Positions 12,001 to 24,400 are shown, counted from the stretch's first letter. The stretch: 64,000 nucleotides of DNA from Diadema setosum (GCF_964275005.1 NC_092705.1:11843912-11907911); one strand, 5' to 3'. Notes: generated by a model not told the origin, from the sequence alone. A program made the numbers and translations.

Positions 12001-12364
12001 CAGCCATTCCCTTATCCCAAAAGACATGATGCCGGAGAGCTACAAGCCTCCCGAATCCGACGACTATGGTAACGAGGAACTTTGGAATAGTATGAAGACC
12101 GCGCTGACGTCTTGGAAACTTGTGCCCCTCATGCGCGATGACTTGTCCAAATTGCCCAGGGCTTTTGTCGCAACATGTGGCTATGACGTATTACGAGATG
12201 ATGGGATAATGTATGTAAAAAGACTAGACAAAGCTGGGGTTCCCGTAGAGTGGGTAAATTATGAGACTGCTTTTCACGGTATTCCACGGTTTGGACCACT
12301 CTCGTTCGAAATAGGGCGAAAGATGTACGATGATTCCATTGCATTTATCGAGAAATATCTGTGA
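9082..12364 (+). CDS. AADAC/NCEH1-like serine hydrolase, gene 2 (complete, 453 aa)
   Basis: Exons are 9082-9333, 10227-10479, 10696-10759 and 11572-12364, with phases 0, 1 and 2. HGGG is at residues 159-162, the nucleophile Ser233 lies in GDSAGG, Asp395 in YDVLRDDG, and His425 in FHG. The Asp-to-His spacing of 30 residues matches human AADAC (D343/H373). Predicted role: membrane-anchored, ER-luminal ester/amide hydrolase. Exon 1 is unusually long (84 codons against 46-47 in genes 3-6). It holds two related halves: a leucine-rich signal-like start then AGSPEAWKSR, followed by a second hydrophobic stretch then AGFPEPWKYR. This looks like an internal duplication. The start at 9082 has purines around it (gaaaATGA); the internal Met before YVLYQPVP would give a family-typical length. 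A TATA-like box lies 230 bp upstream. Intron 1 contains a 639-bp DNA transposon. Confidence 0.92.
9369..10007. mobile_element. Non-autonomous DNA transposon with CAGKGGCGGATC ends, copy B
   Basis: Same element as 1102-2834, in intron 1 of gene 2. CAGGGGCGGATC starts at 9369 and GATCCGCCACTG ends at 10007. The 5-bp direct repeat ATCAC flanks it exactly (9364-9368 and 10008-10012). It was there before the segmental duplication because both copies carry it at the same place. It lacks the nested element of copy A. Confidence 0.75.
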
Positions 12365-13057
12365 GGAATAGCCACGTGCGTTGACCAATGCTCTGTGACC
12401 CAAATGGTAGAGTATAAACTGCATAATGATGAATGTTCGGGATTCGTTGTAGTTAACATAACATTTGCAACTGGAAATTCTTGTGATACATGTAATTCTT
12501 AATATGTGTTCCTAATTGAGCAAGACACTTCGACTCAGTCTGGAAACAAAATGTGCTCTTTTTTTTTTATTTTGCGTTTACCAGTTTAATGCATGTATCA
12601 ATAGATGTAAATCTCTATGATGAGTTTATGCTCTTACATCGTGCATTAATTAGGTAAGCAAATATCAAGTGTAACTTGTGACACTAACTAACTTACATCA
12701 CGTCAATTCTGACTTTTTGCAACGTAATTATTTGCTATCGATTTTTAAAAATGCTGTAATCGCGCGTTATTAATTTTACAATCAGACTTGATCGTGCATC
12801 AGAGTTTCCTGCAGAGTTTGTATTTGTTCAGATTGATGCAACACACGCATCTATTTTAATGGATGTATTTGGCCATGAAGAAGACAAAGACGCTGTATAC
12901 ATGTTTCGGAGGGTGGAAGGGGAACTACATAGTAATGTATACTTCTTTTATGGGCTTAAGAAAAGTATAGTAATACATACGAAGCGTCTTGATGCAGACA
13001 GCAGCTCAAGAGAAATGTGAGGAGAAAATGGACCAATTTCAACAATCAAGGGGTGTT
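12365..13057. other. 3' flank of gene 2
   Basis: Aligned with 5151-7010 of copy A but without the MITE and hairpin insertions found there. Nothing else recognised. A candidate poly(A) signal for the gene is further down (AATAAA at 13368). Confidence 0.4.
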
Positions 13058-13252
13058 ACACTCTTAAAACATCCGGGTCAGAACTGACCCGGAAAGGGTC
13101 CGTTGGGGTCACACCCCGTTCCGGGCAGAAATGACAAGGAATGGGGTCAGATATGACCCCATTCAGAGTCATGAATTTGGTCAGGGTGACCCCATTCTGG
13201 GTCTTCATGACCAAATTCCAAATCAGTTCTGACCCGGATTTTTTTAGAGTGT
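13058..13252. mobile_element. Short MITE with ACACTCT ends
   Basis: ACACTCTTAAAACATCCGGG at the left and its counterpart ending TTTAGAGTGT at the right. The inside is a series of GGGTCAGAACTGACCC-type palindromes. Copy A (about 7018-7025) has the uninterrupted site, so this insertion postdates or escaped the duplication. Confidence 0.65.
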
Positions 13253-14399
13253 TGTGTATAGATGAGGTGTAAGTGCTGAAGGTTCAAAGTTATATAATAT
13301 TGAATTATTATACTCCAGCTGATTTGGAAAGTAATTACTTTTTTTCAGTGAATATTACGGTAAGATTAATAAACTTGAATTATTATATCGAAGATATCAT
13401 TTATATTCAGTATTATATGAGAGTCAGTTTTTAGTAAAGCCTAATGAGGGGCTGGATATTTCGGCAGTCATTGTGAGCAGGTTGGTAACATCTCTGTTTG
13501 TTAACGTGGCATGACCTTGACATGCACCTTATTGTGAGAAAAGGTAGGCCTATGACATAGGACAATGTCAGCCACATATCACGTCTTTGGTAGGATTACA
13601 TTTCTATATCCCTTTCTGTGCCAGGACCTTTGACCAATGTGTACAACGCCATGGGGTTCTCTGTGTCAATCATCGAGCAAAGCACATAAAGGATTAAAAA
13701 GAAGAACCACTTATGAAATCTTCAAAGGTTGACCTTCGTGTAGAGATCTCCCAAAGTATATTCTTGTATGTATGTAATTGATTTTAGTTCAAAAAAAAAT
13801 ATTATGCTGGAGTTGATTGCCGTATATTTGAGCATTTATCATTATGCTATTCGACATTCTACACAATAAACACTAATGATGTGGTCGTGTCTATTCTGAC
13901 TGCAAATATTCATTTGCTATCGAATCACTAACTTCATATGTCTGATCTTATATTAAGTTGTATGTTTTGGTATACGGGAATTGGTGAAGAGGTAATACAT
14001 GTGATAGACCAATATCACTCATGAATGATAAGTCATACGTTCATTTGAGTTTCGCACTGACTGTGGATGTAACAGAATTAAATCCTATAAACCCTATATT
14101 TGATTCTTCTTGCGTGTATTAATATCATCTCTCTTCTACTAGGGAATATGAGAATCTTGACAACGTATAAAGGATTTTTAAGAGACAAACTCAGCACGTT
14201 ATATCAGAATGAATGAAACATAGGCAGACCATAATATCTTAGTCTATACATATGCAATGCAAAGTATAAAAAAAGTTAGATATTGTGGGACGCCTTAGAA
14301 TAATAAAACCGAGCAGATGATGTAACATGTTATCCTTATAAATATCACAAGCACGGAAACACGCATTTAAATGTTAAATCTTAAAACACAAGAAATTAC

Positions 14400-14634
14400 T
14401 GAATTTTCTTTTTTTATGTACACGATCAATGGATAGTTGTGAGGGTATATGACATGAGTAGCTGACTCATTTACATATTCATATTCACTGTACAAGAACT
14501 GTTTTGCAGGAATTTGCAAAACTTCAAAATGTTCAAGTAACTTCCTTATTTTTCATCCCATTTCAGTCAATGTTTTTAAGATTTTACTTTCTTATCAGAA
14601 TAACTCATGTTCGGACTAGATTTCCCCTTTAGTG
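14400..14634. mobile_element. Right half of the TTAA-flanked fold-back MITE (deleted copy)
   Basis: Paralogue of 8020-8301 in copy B: ACGATCAATGG near the left and GGACTAGATTTCCCCTTTA at the right end are present, while the left 0.4 kb is gone together with adjoining flank. This marks a deletion after the duplication. Confidence 0.6.
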
Positions 14635-14785
14635 TTCGCAGGAATTCTACTTGGATGACTTGCAAAATATGTGAGTACTAGTCTGTCGCATGGATTACAT
14701 GCTCTTTCATTGGTTGTCTGAAGTTCAAGATGTATTGACAAATCGGTGTTAGTGTATCTTTGAAGATTGTGGAATAGCGTACAGC

Positions 14786-15476
14786 CTACATTTCGACGCT
14801 CACGGAATGACACAGCACCTGCATTTGTTTACTTTAGTAAGGGATATTTTGGAATCTCTCCGATTAGGTGCACAACATCAGATGCATGGGAATACAGCGA
14901 GAGTCTCTTTCCCCATCCCATCCCTGTATAAATACATTGCTTCTTGCACCTTTGGACCATGAGGCTAACACGAGAGCTAGCTGCATGGAAAGATCGAGGT
15001 GTCACGTGACTCTTCCTTAATTACAGCAACCTTCTGATCACTTCATGCCATAGTGTGACATGCAACGATAGCTATAGTTTTGACGTCTATTGTATAAATA
15101 GCATGCACTTTGGATGGCGTCACTCAACTTTTTTTTTTTTTTGGGGGGGGGGGGGCATATGATAGATCTACGGCACTAACTGCGCGTTTGAGGTGTATAG
15201 TCCGATGAAAAAGCCCGATGCAATGATCGAATTAGAAAGGTAGGCCTACGCCTTCATCGAGTTCATGATAGCATTCACAGTGTACTGGCATCGCCCTGAT
15301 AGTAACTGTGTGTTCTTCTCATGGCTTCTACAGTTCAAAGTAAATAACAGAAGGTCGTGGAGTACACCTGTTAACAATATACAGGACGCATGACTATATT
15401 AATTCAATAGTAATTTACACTGTATATTGCGCGACTCTGTGAACGTGACAAAACTTCGGGCGAGTCAACATATAAC
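14786..15476. other. Upstream region of gene 3
   Basis: Unique sequence with TATAAATA-like words at about 14926 and 15092 and a poly-T/poly-G tract (15130-15155). Either TATA-like word would imply a long leader. No exon recognised. Confidence 0.35.
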
Positions 15477-16192
15477 ATGGCGGTCTTCATGTTTATAGTG
15501 GTAGGACTCGTACTGCTCTGCTGCTACTTCCTCTACAAGCCAGTCCCATCTGGCTTTCCAGACCCATGGAAGTATCGGCTGACTGTAACAGCGGCTGAAG
15601 TCTTCATGAGTCTAGTAAGTATACTATACCTACCATGACCTATCCGCGAAGACTCGCTCACACTGCGCATTGGGATTCACTATCCTTTGAGCACTGTACA
15701 CCGATACCCGTATACGTGTATTATCACTCATTCACGTGGCTTGTGTAAAAGAGCATAGAGCACAACACAGGGTCTGAGCTTCTTCATCCGGGTGCTTCAT
15801 ACATGGGTAATATCTAACGCACGTGCGTAAAATGGTTGGAGAAATAAGGCGCACAAAGCCACTGTTAATAAATTCTGCATATCGACAGCTTGTGCAGTCA
15901 TGAATGAGTCTTGCCTTTTTGCCCTACGTGACATACTGTGTACATCGGTATAGAATTCAACTGATTGTTAGATTCTCGTATACACAGTGACGTAGAAGAC
16001 AATGATACCAAAATCATTAAATTTGGTGCAGAGCTTTTTATTCTACACTCAATTGTGTAAATGCAGTCATTTTCAAATTTCGAATGCAAATGAGCGAAAT
16101 ATTTGGATGCGACATGCGTTCCATACGGTGTATTGTGTAAGCCCGTTGATCCATGTCAACAAAAGTTACGGCTTTTACATTTGGCGCGCACG

Positions 16193-16233
<41 letters not shown>

Positions 16234-16571
16234 GCACTGTTTTTTTTTTTTCCTGGCCCGCGCCCAATGTGAAAGCTGTATCTTTTGTTGACATGGATCA
16301 ACGGGCTTACACAATACACCGTAGGCCTATATGGAACGCGTGTCGCACCCACATCGCAAATTCTTCGCTCATACGTCGCAAAAATCCAGCGAAATTTGAA
16401 AATGACTGCATTTACAGAATATGGCGAAGAATAAACAGTTCTGAACCAAATATAATGATTATAGTGTAATTGTCTTCTGCGGAAGATGCTCTGTCTAATG
16501 ATGTCATAAAATATATCGCTTTTAGAACGCAAGGTACTGAAAATCCACCGTTCCGCTTTTTTGGGGACACC

Positions 16572-16658
<87 letters not shown>

Positions 16659-19600
16659 CATATATATTATATATTATATATTATATATATATTATATATG
16701 TATATATATATATATATTATATATATATATATATATATAAACTATATGTACATAAAAAAATCTTATATTTACATGTATATACAGCTATAATGTGTATATG
16801 CATAGATATATGCATAATGACATTCCATATGTATATACGGTATGAACTTACATGTACCTGCTTTATAATCCATTCCTAAAATCCAGAGGCAGCAATCTTT
16901 TCGTGTTTTGTTTTGTTTGTTTTTTGTTTTGCTTAGTTTGTGTATCACAGTGCGTTCCCAAACGTTTCTTCTTCTTTTTTTTTTCTTGCGACTCATAGTT
17001 ATCAGCTTTATTTGAATAGTAGGCAACATCCCACAATCATTGTCGTTTCCTTTCATCTTCGTGTTCGCGATGTATAGTATGGTCTCAAGATGCTCATACG
17101 TGACTTCCGACGCCCTTCCTCTTCATACGACGTGATGATGGAGGTGTGGAGCAAGAACATGACGTCGACCCCGCTTCCGCCGGCAGAAGTTCCCGGGTCG
17201 AACATCAAGTCCCGCCTGGCTTCTTTCGGTGGAATAAAGGTCAGAGTGTACGAACCAAAAGACAGGGTCCCTGGCGTACCCCTTCCTGCTTTCCTGTACC
17301 TGCATGGAGGAGGGTTAGTCATCGGAACCATAGGTATATTGTAGGCCTAACTCTACTAGTAACTGTTTTTAGAGATTAACACAACACTGTAGACTTATGC
17401 TCCGGTTTATGTTTTGCAGAGGCTATCAGCTAGAACCAGATTAAACAAAATTGGTGTGGAATCCGCCTTGCAAAGGAAAACGAAATGCATGCACCATGGC
17501 CCTACATGACTTGTGTGTTAAGCTTCCTTTCAAGTGAAAGTAAGAGTATAGTATCACGTTTGCAGTCACTCGGAAAAAAAAAATATAGGGCTTTCAATAG
17601 TGTGACACGCTCCGCTGAATCTTTACAGATATCCGTCTTAGTCTTATTTCAGCCTGAATCTAAAGCAGTCTCGTAGCCTCCTTTTTTTTGACTAAAATTC
17701 GCTTCTCAATGAACCCGTTGAAGACGAGCCCCGAGTATACTCATGCAAAAAATGAGAAATGCTTGTTGTAGCAAAATCAGCCCTTCCTCAACAGTTAAGC
17801 TAAAGAAAGAGAACGTACGTAACCACTACATTCCGATTTAATTTGTGAGCATTTTAACTTTTCGAACTCCGTCCCGAGGGTGTATACAGTTCTGGTCGAG
17901 GTGAGGATTTAGCATTTAACGTTTTGCGAGATAACCACTCTATGAGATGTCAAAGAGCATGTAATTCTAAGGGGTATCAAAAGTATATTTGATGAAAATC
18001 GGTTTTAAAATGGCTGAGATATCCAAAAACAAGGTAAAACAAAGAGATCCTAATAAAAGGCGTGGCCGGGTCTAGGGCAATTACCCCCTGGGCAATTACC
18101 CCGCACCCTTCCCCTGGCCCTAATCCTAATCCTAATCCTGAACCTAACCCTAACCCTAACCCAAACTCCTAACCCTAAACCTAACCCTAACCCTAATCTT
18201 TACTCTTACCATACCACTAACCAGTATTTGGCCGGGGGGGTAATTGCCCTCCGGGGGTAATTGCCCGGATACGGGCGTGGCCTTTCGTCTTTTATCATTA
18301 TCACTTTTTTGGATATCTCAGCCATTTGAAAACCAATTTTTATCAAATAAACGTTGAATCCTTCTTGAAATTACATGTTCTTTCATATTTCACAAGAGGT
18401 TTCTCATTATCTCACTTAGGAATGTTCAAAACAAGAATCCCCACCTCAACCAGTACTGTACAGTCCCTTTATTAGGCCTAAAGCACATTCGAGCACTGAG
18501 TGAACTGTATAGGGTATAAATACGTATATAATGCATATGTGACTGAATTCAAGACTAAGCACAATAAATTCGTCATACCATTCAATGCATAAATTCTTTG
18601 GAAGTGCGTAGAATGCGATTCTGTCTCACTACCATGACTACGATATTCTTGTGCTCCTTAGAGAGAGTTCACTTAGGCCCCAAATAATCAAACTTTTAGC
18701 GTTTTTATAGCACTCCTCTTCCTTCCTGTGCAATGTAAGCTTACTCTCTGAAACAAACGTTATTCATTATATAACGCCTAAAGAGATCCTTGTCATTTGA
18801 TTGGTTGCTTGACATTGATCATTCGGCCCATTTCACCATGACGTCATCATCCGTGCAATTGTGGCCCTATTTACCTTGCAATTTTGGATCCATACGATTT
18901 GCTCCATTGCACTCTCGCTGAGAGCCCGGCACAATATACGCGTGTTAAACGCTTGCGTTTGCAGTGCACTTTGTGTATGCGACAGCGCGCTAGCGTAAAG
19001 CGTTCAGTTAGCACCCTCTCCATCTCAGATTCTCTCTTGTTTCTAAAATAGTTTATGAAACATCAGATGACAAGGATTTTGTTTTTAGGCGTTATATAAA
19101 ACAAATAATAAATGTTTTTCATTCGTACAATGGACAGACTATTTCATTCGGTGAAAGATGAAATGTTTGATCCATTCAACTCGGCTTCGCCTCATCTTTC
19201 ACCTCATGAAATGAAGAGTTTGCTTGCAAAAACCGATAAGTCCATATTTGCCAAATGGAGATATTTGCGATTAAAGGTCGAGAAAAATAAAGACAATAAT
19301 AAGAAAATTTTTGCTTCTTTTGACCATAACTTCAAAAATGTACCTTTATTTAATTATGTAGTGACTAATATATCATTTAAAAGGTATTATTTTGTACTTT
19401 AAGACAGAAACTGTACTTCAAAATCTTCAAAAATGGACTTATCGGTTTTTGCAAACAAACTCTTCAAATATTCTGTCCATTGCACTCATAAACATTCATT
19501 ATTTGTATACTATGTAATATGAGAGGGTTAATAGAGTTGTTATATCGGAACCTTTCACATAGCTAAAGTAATCCACCGTAATCAATCGTGACTACTTCTT

Positions 19601-21454
19601 ATCTCTTCTTCTTTCCCTCCAAATATATAGACTTCTTTGACAGAGGTGTGCGTATGATCAGCGAACGTCTCAACATCACTGGAATTGCTGTGTCGTAAGT
19701 GATCTCATTAGGAATATGAAATTATCAAAATGCTCTCTCCACAATAAGTGAAAAAAAGACTTCCTTTTCGGCCTCAGGTTCAAGAGATGCTAACTTACCC
19801 CAAGTGCAAGAGCTGCTGCTCTACCGTACAAATTCCCTCACGTGATATGACTTCCCGTCTTGTAGAAGAAATATTACGGCAGAGAGAGTTTGAAGGCTGA
19901 TGTGTAATTTGAATGTTAACTACACTGGAAAATATTACTGTCTTACCGAAGCAGCTGGCATGTGCGATGCCATAATCACACAACCCTCACAATGGATTCC
20001 TAAAAGATCCAATTAATGTTCACATAGTGCTTCGAGGAAAAATCTCCAAACTGTGTTCGAGATTTTGTATCGTTGTGTTTTTCTCAACCAGAGTCAGGGG
20101 AATTCAGAGGCAATTGCCAGTATGCATTATTCCACTCATGCAAGAATTCAGCAATATGTGTAAAGCTTTTTCAGTCGTTTTGGAGAAGTTTCACGCTTTA
20201 TCATCAAGTGAATAATGGAAACAGATCTAATGGCATACGTAATTGAATCTAAGTTGTGTCACATATAGGGGGCGGTGCATAAAAGACTCCCGACTCCCAA
20301 TTGGAGGACAGAGGACAGGAGTTCTATTACGTCCTTGGACAAGATGTTTTTACCCATGAACACAGTTTTATAAATGGGTACCTGGCAAAGCGAGGTTGAT
20401 AATAATGTTAGGGTCCCCTGGGAGAGCAGCGGCAAAAATTATTGTTATCATTATTATTATCATTATTATCATCATTATTATCATTATCTTTGCAGATTCA
20501 TGGTTTAATTGCCTTATGACAGGGTGACAGTTTACTGCCGGAAGCGTCAAACACAGCGGTAGACCGTTCATTACTATATGATCATGATGATCTCGGTATA
20601 CTTTCTTCTTCTGTATCCTGTCTTTCTTTCCTGTCTTTTTTTTTTCTGAAACCAGATATCGGTTGGCTCCACAACACACTTTTCCTGCTGCCTTCGACGA
20701 CACCTTTGCAGCAACGAAGTGGCTGCTTTCGCACGCAGAAGAAGTCGGCGTTGATCCCGGCAGGGTAGCGCTCATGGGAGATAGCGCTGGAAGTCTCCTC
20801 ACAGCGGCTGTGTCGGCAGCGATTTCAGACGATCCTTCGGTGCCCGACATCAAGCTGCAGGTCATGATCTACCCGTGGTTGCAGAGTCTGGACCTGAACA
20901 CACCGTCGTACCAGAAGATGAGGCAAGCCAAGTTTGGCACGTTGATGGATGTCGTCAACCTCATGCCGAACTTCATGAGCGCGGCAGTGCTGGGCAGCAC
21001 GGACAAGTCCATTGTGGGGCAGATATCCACCAATCAGCACACGTCAAGAGATTTCAAACGTTCGTTGCCGTATCGAACATTTCTTGACCACTCCATCATA
21101 CCATCGCACATGAAGCCAGCCTGTTATCGACCACCGTCGCCGGACGACGACGATGAGGGAAACGAGAAGACCTGGGAGAGCATGAAAGACGTGCTGACAT
21201 CGTTAGAGTTTTCGCCGCTCCTACGTGAGGACATGACAAAGCTGCCGCGCACCTTCATAGCCACATGTGGCTACGATGTTCTTCGGGATGATGGTATTTT
21301 CTACGCAGACAGACTGAAGAAGGCGGGGGTGCCTGTCGAGTGGGTGAACTATGAAAATGGATTTCACGGCATACAGTGGGTCGGCGACAGGGCTTTCGTG
21401 ATTGGACGACAGATGGCAAACGACTTCATAAACTACACTAAAGAACATCTCTGA
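15477..21454 (+). CDS. AADAC/NCEH1-like serine hydrolase, gene 3 (complete, 418 aa)
   Basis: Exons are 15477-15614, 17078-17333, 19631-19694 and 20656-21454 (phases 0, 1, 2; GT-AG borders). Residues 1-20 form a hydrophobic anchor followed by YKPVPSGFPDPWKYR, the typical short luminal stem. HGGG is at 122-125, Ser196 in GDSAGS, Asp360 in YDVLRDDG, His390 in FHG. The nucleophile elbow ends in Ser rather than the second Gly of GDSAGG seen in the paralogues; the triad itself is intact. It groups with genes 1 and 2 (HGGGL, PPAEVPGSN linker) but is clearly diverged from them. The introns are large (1.46, 2.30 and 0.96 kb) and full of fold-back elements. Expected function is hydrolysis of lipid esters or acetylated xenobiotics at the ER membrane; the substrate cannot be read from the sequence. 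Confidence 0.92.
15978..16487. mobile_element. Fold-back MITE with CA microsatellite at its centre
   Basis: Left arm about 15978-16180 and right arm about 16270-16487 are reverse complements, for example GTGTAAGCCCGTTGATCCAT at 16135 and ATGGATCAACGGGCTTACAC at 16292. The loop is a (CA)n tract (16193-16230) plus poly-T. It lies in intron 1 of gene 3. The open frames of 155 and 164 codons on the two strands are by-products of the hairpin. Confidence 0.8.
16574..16740. repeat. TA microsatellite
   Basis: About 165 bp of (TA)n with a few interruptions, in intron 1 of gene 3. Confidence 0.95.
17877..18468. mobile_element. Fold-back MITE carrying a nested telomere-like unit
   Basis: The outer arms pair: AGGGTGTATACAGTTCTGGT .. 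GAGGTGAGGATT on the left, and on the right the reverse complement of AGGGACTGTACAGTACTGGT .. GAGGTGGGGATT. The inner arms share ATGGCTGAGATATCCAAAAA. The centre (18073-18268) is a separate unit. In intron 2 of gene 3. Confidence 0.75.
18073..18268. repeat. Interstitial telomere-like (CCCTAA)n unit with GGGCAATTACCCCC ends
   Basis: Imperfect CCTAAT / CCCTAA repeats at 18116-18205 are bracketed by GGGCAATTACCCCC on the left and GGGGGTAATTGCCC on the right. A second, more decayed copy with the same ends is at 58613-58795. Confidence 0.75.
18765..19512. repeat. Dispersed inverted-repeat family, copy 1
   Basis: TATATAACGCCTAAA at 18770 and TTTAGGCGTTATATA at 19084 pair. A second hairpin uses GTACAATGGACAGACTATTT (19126) and TATTCTGTCCATTGCACTCA (19470), with inner arms around AAAACCGATAAGTCC. 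The same sequence occurs inverted at 37615-38010. In intron 2 of gene 3. Confidence 0.65.
20262..20510 (+). mobile_element. SINE-like fragment with ATT-rich tail
   Basis: Contains the words CGTCCTTGGACAAGATG, GGGTACCTGGCAAAG and CCCTGGGAGAGCAGCGGC, common to tRNA-derived SINE bodies and tails, then a (ATT/ATC)n tail. The tRNA-like head is not recognisable. In intron 3 of gene 3. The family is remembered, not searched. Confidence 0.45.
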
Positions 21455-24400
21455 CTCAAAAATGAAAAGAAAATGTCTGTGTTTACCGAAAAAAATGTTG
21501 TAAGGTTTTTCACATTCTTTTGAGTGATCTTATAATATGTCTCCCCATATAGCCTTACCAGAGGAATGATAAAAACGACGCGTAATTTTTATCTTTTGAA
21601 CGAGGCAAATGTAGAAATAATGATCTAACGACACTTAAATAATGTTTAAACGGCTCTGCACGAGACTGTCGAAGCCATCGAACATGAAGACGACTTCGTA
21701 GAAATTGGAGATCGATGAAGTTAAATGCCGTAGCTATGGGATAACATTGTTAAGATTTAGTGTCCCCAACGGTAACGGAAATCCCACAGTGCATCTGTGA
21801 CAGGGCTCTGCAGCATGCGCAGAAATTTTCTGCGCATTGGCGATACTGGGCATTTCGACAGACTGAAAAAGAACTCATAAAATGGCAGAGTGGAACAATC
21901 ACGTATTGATGTGGCATAGCACTACATTTTAGCATTAGTGAATAGTGGAAAATGGAAGAAAGGAGGGAAAGAAAACGAAGAAACAAGAGAAGGAAAGAGG
22001 GATGGAGCTAATATTAACACAGATAATGATAAGGTAGTAAATAGCAATAACAACACGGAAGGATAATGTACCGGGGAAATTAACTTTTTAGCTTTATCTA
22101 TAAACACACACACATAAACAGTTCATATACATGTACGTTACCTTTTAATCAGGCGTAATAGTTGCGTATTTAGCTTCTTGCAGATGAGCACTATAAAAGA
22201 TGAATGTTGTAGCATGTACCAATGTCCATTCTTCATGTGCATCAGCATGTAAATCTAACAGAATGTCCCATTTCAGCAAATCGTGTATGAATACGAGTTT
22301 CGTGGCCGTGTGGGTTGATTCTCATCCCCACACTATCCGCTCTATTCTAAAAATCTGGCGAGGACAAACCATAATAAGCCAGTTCACAGTTCAATTCTGA
22401 GCATGTGCAGATAAAGGTCATTGCAGACCTTCTCTTGAAGCGGATTTGCAACTGAGCTCAGCAACATTTAACAAAAGCCATTCATTCAGCAATGATATGT
22501 AAATTACCACTTCCTGCATGGCTGTTTTCAACTTCTCTTCTTGAAGGCTATTCCATGGCTTACAAAGTCTGTGGTTGGAGAGGTCATTTGAGACTAGTGC
22601 TAACTGTGAACTGGCTTATACCAAGAAGCTGCTCGTAAAAGCTGTAATGTTAAGCCACATGGATTTATCTGCGCTGAACATGCAGGCCACTGCGACATCG
22701 TCCCTCTTATTTGGATGCTAGATATGAAATTAAATACATTATACATTTTCATCAAATGATTTGTGTTTTTGGACCACTTATGACCAGTGCTAGACAAGCC
22801 CGATTCTTCTGGTATGGGCAAAGTCGTAACATAATGAGCATTACATTGATATTTTCTCATGTGTGAACACAGACAGTCACATTAAGAATGGTGAGATGTA
22901 TGTGTCGGACTATTGACGTTAATGCTAGCTTCCCACTTTCGTGCGATCCGTTACAAAGGCCACCAATAGCCATTCGTGTACATGTAGTTGATTGTGGAAG
23001 TTTGTTTACTTTTTTGTGATAAATGGATCGTCTTTCTGGATGATATTTTTGAGCTTTTTCTCGAGAGGGGTCTATTTCTCACGAGGAACTGGACGATTCT
23101 GCCATTTCGCTTTCTAGTAAAGACAATTAGTTCACTTCTTTTGTTCTCTCGGCTTTTTAGCTAAAGTAAGTTCACAGTGAAGATGTGCTCTCTTTATTCG
23201 TGGAATGAGGCGCACACATGGTTTGTCCGGTATATTGCGCGCGAGAACTCGAAACAGATCGTAAGACTCCGTGAAAAACAAAACAAAACAAAAGCAAAAG
23301 CTAAAGCAAAAATGTTACTACTCCCTATTATATCTACTCGTATCTATTCTTACCAACTCATGTCATCACGTGAGTCATTTCTGTCAGGTTGTGAGCAATG
23401 GTATACCCACCAGAGGGTCACTGATCGTGACAGATCGTAGATGATCGCGGCGCATCTCAACAGAGCGATGTCACAACGATTTTGAAGCACGATTTGATGC
23501 GATCTGTTGAGATCTAAAGTGATGATCACTTCACGTTTAACATGCTTAATCGTGGTGCTCGTGGAAAATTTCTGAATTGTCCAAAACTATCCTACGATCA
23601 ACACAATAGACATGAAAGACATCAAGTTCTTACAAGATCTGATAGGATCAACACGATTAATCCAAGATAAAGGCCACGATTTTAGTCATGGCGCGAAACA
23701 TAATAGCGGGAAAATAGCATAAACATTTACCTTTGACAGAAATCCACCCAATGCTATAGACCGTAAAAGCAGGTAGATATAGAGTTGGAAGAACGCGATT
23801 GTAAATGAGAACTAACTAGACTGCTGGAGGAAACAAGGAAGAAGTGAGAGAGAGATAAATTGGGGGCAGTTGAACGTCCACGACAGAATTTAGGAAATAA
23901 CACATCGGGTACCGGTACCGCTGTACTGATACTCATTGTACGGGTTATATTCCGAAACACTCAAATATCATCATATCACAAATATAATTTTCTACTCATC
24001 TAACCTTATTATACCGAGATAAAAAGCTGAGCCCAGCAGCAAAATTCACAGAAAAAAAAAGTACAATCGTCTCCAGACGTTTATATACCATAAACAAGGG
24101 ACGTAGAGGAATACCATAACCAATGTAACATGCCTTAGAGAACAAAAACAGGAACAACAACAAAAATAAGCAGAGTCAATTCTAAATTCATTTGAAGAGA
24201 AAAAGAAATCTTGTGAAAAATACAATATCATCCTGACTTAAATAATGCTGATTAATATTACATAAAATCATTAAGAATATACAGTATGCCTTCCTAAAAG
24301 GAGCTATGCTCCTCATCTTAGTCATGTTTAAGGGACAGTAATATTGTCTTACTTTTTTTCCATAAAAATCAGTACCTCGGCACAATCCTCAAACAAAGGC

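Larger units (their letters stand above)
9340..14785. repeat. Segmental duplication, copy B (contains gene 2)
   Basis: Partner of 1066-8460 in direct orientation. Exon and much intron sequence is almost unchanged, for example the 3' flank words CATGACCTTTGACATG / CATGACCTTGACATG and the AATAAACTTG signal region at 13368 against 7141. It ends at about 14785, shortly before the upstream region of gene 3. Confidence 0.85.

Noticed and set aside
16002-16532. Open frames of 155 and 164 codons on opposite strands
   Set aside because: They run over a fold-back element and its CA loop; each is the mirror of the other and has no family motif.
18073-18268. Chromosome end or fusion scar
   Set aside because: The CCCTAA tract is short, imperfect, bounded by fixed inverted arms and nested in an element, with genes on both sides.
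20368-20865. 165-codon minus-strand frame
   Set aside because: Its first half is antisense to the catalytic exon of gene 3 and the rest is intron with an ATT microsatellite.
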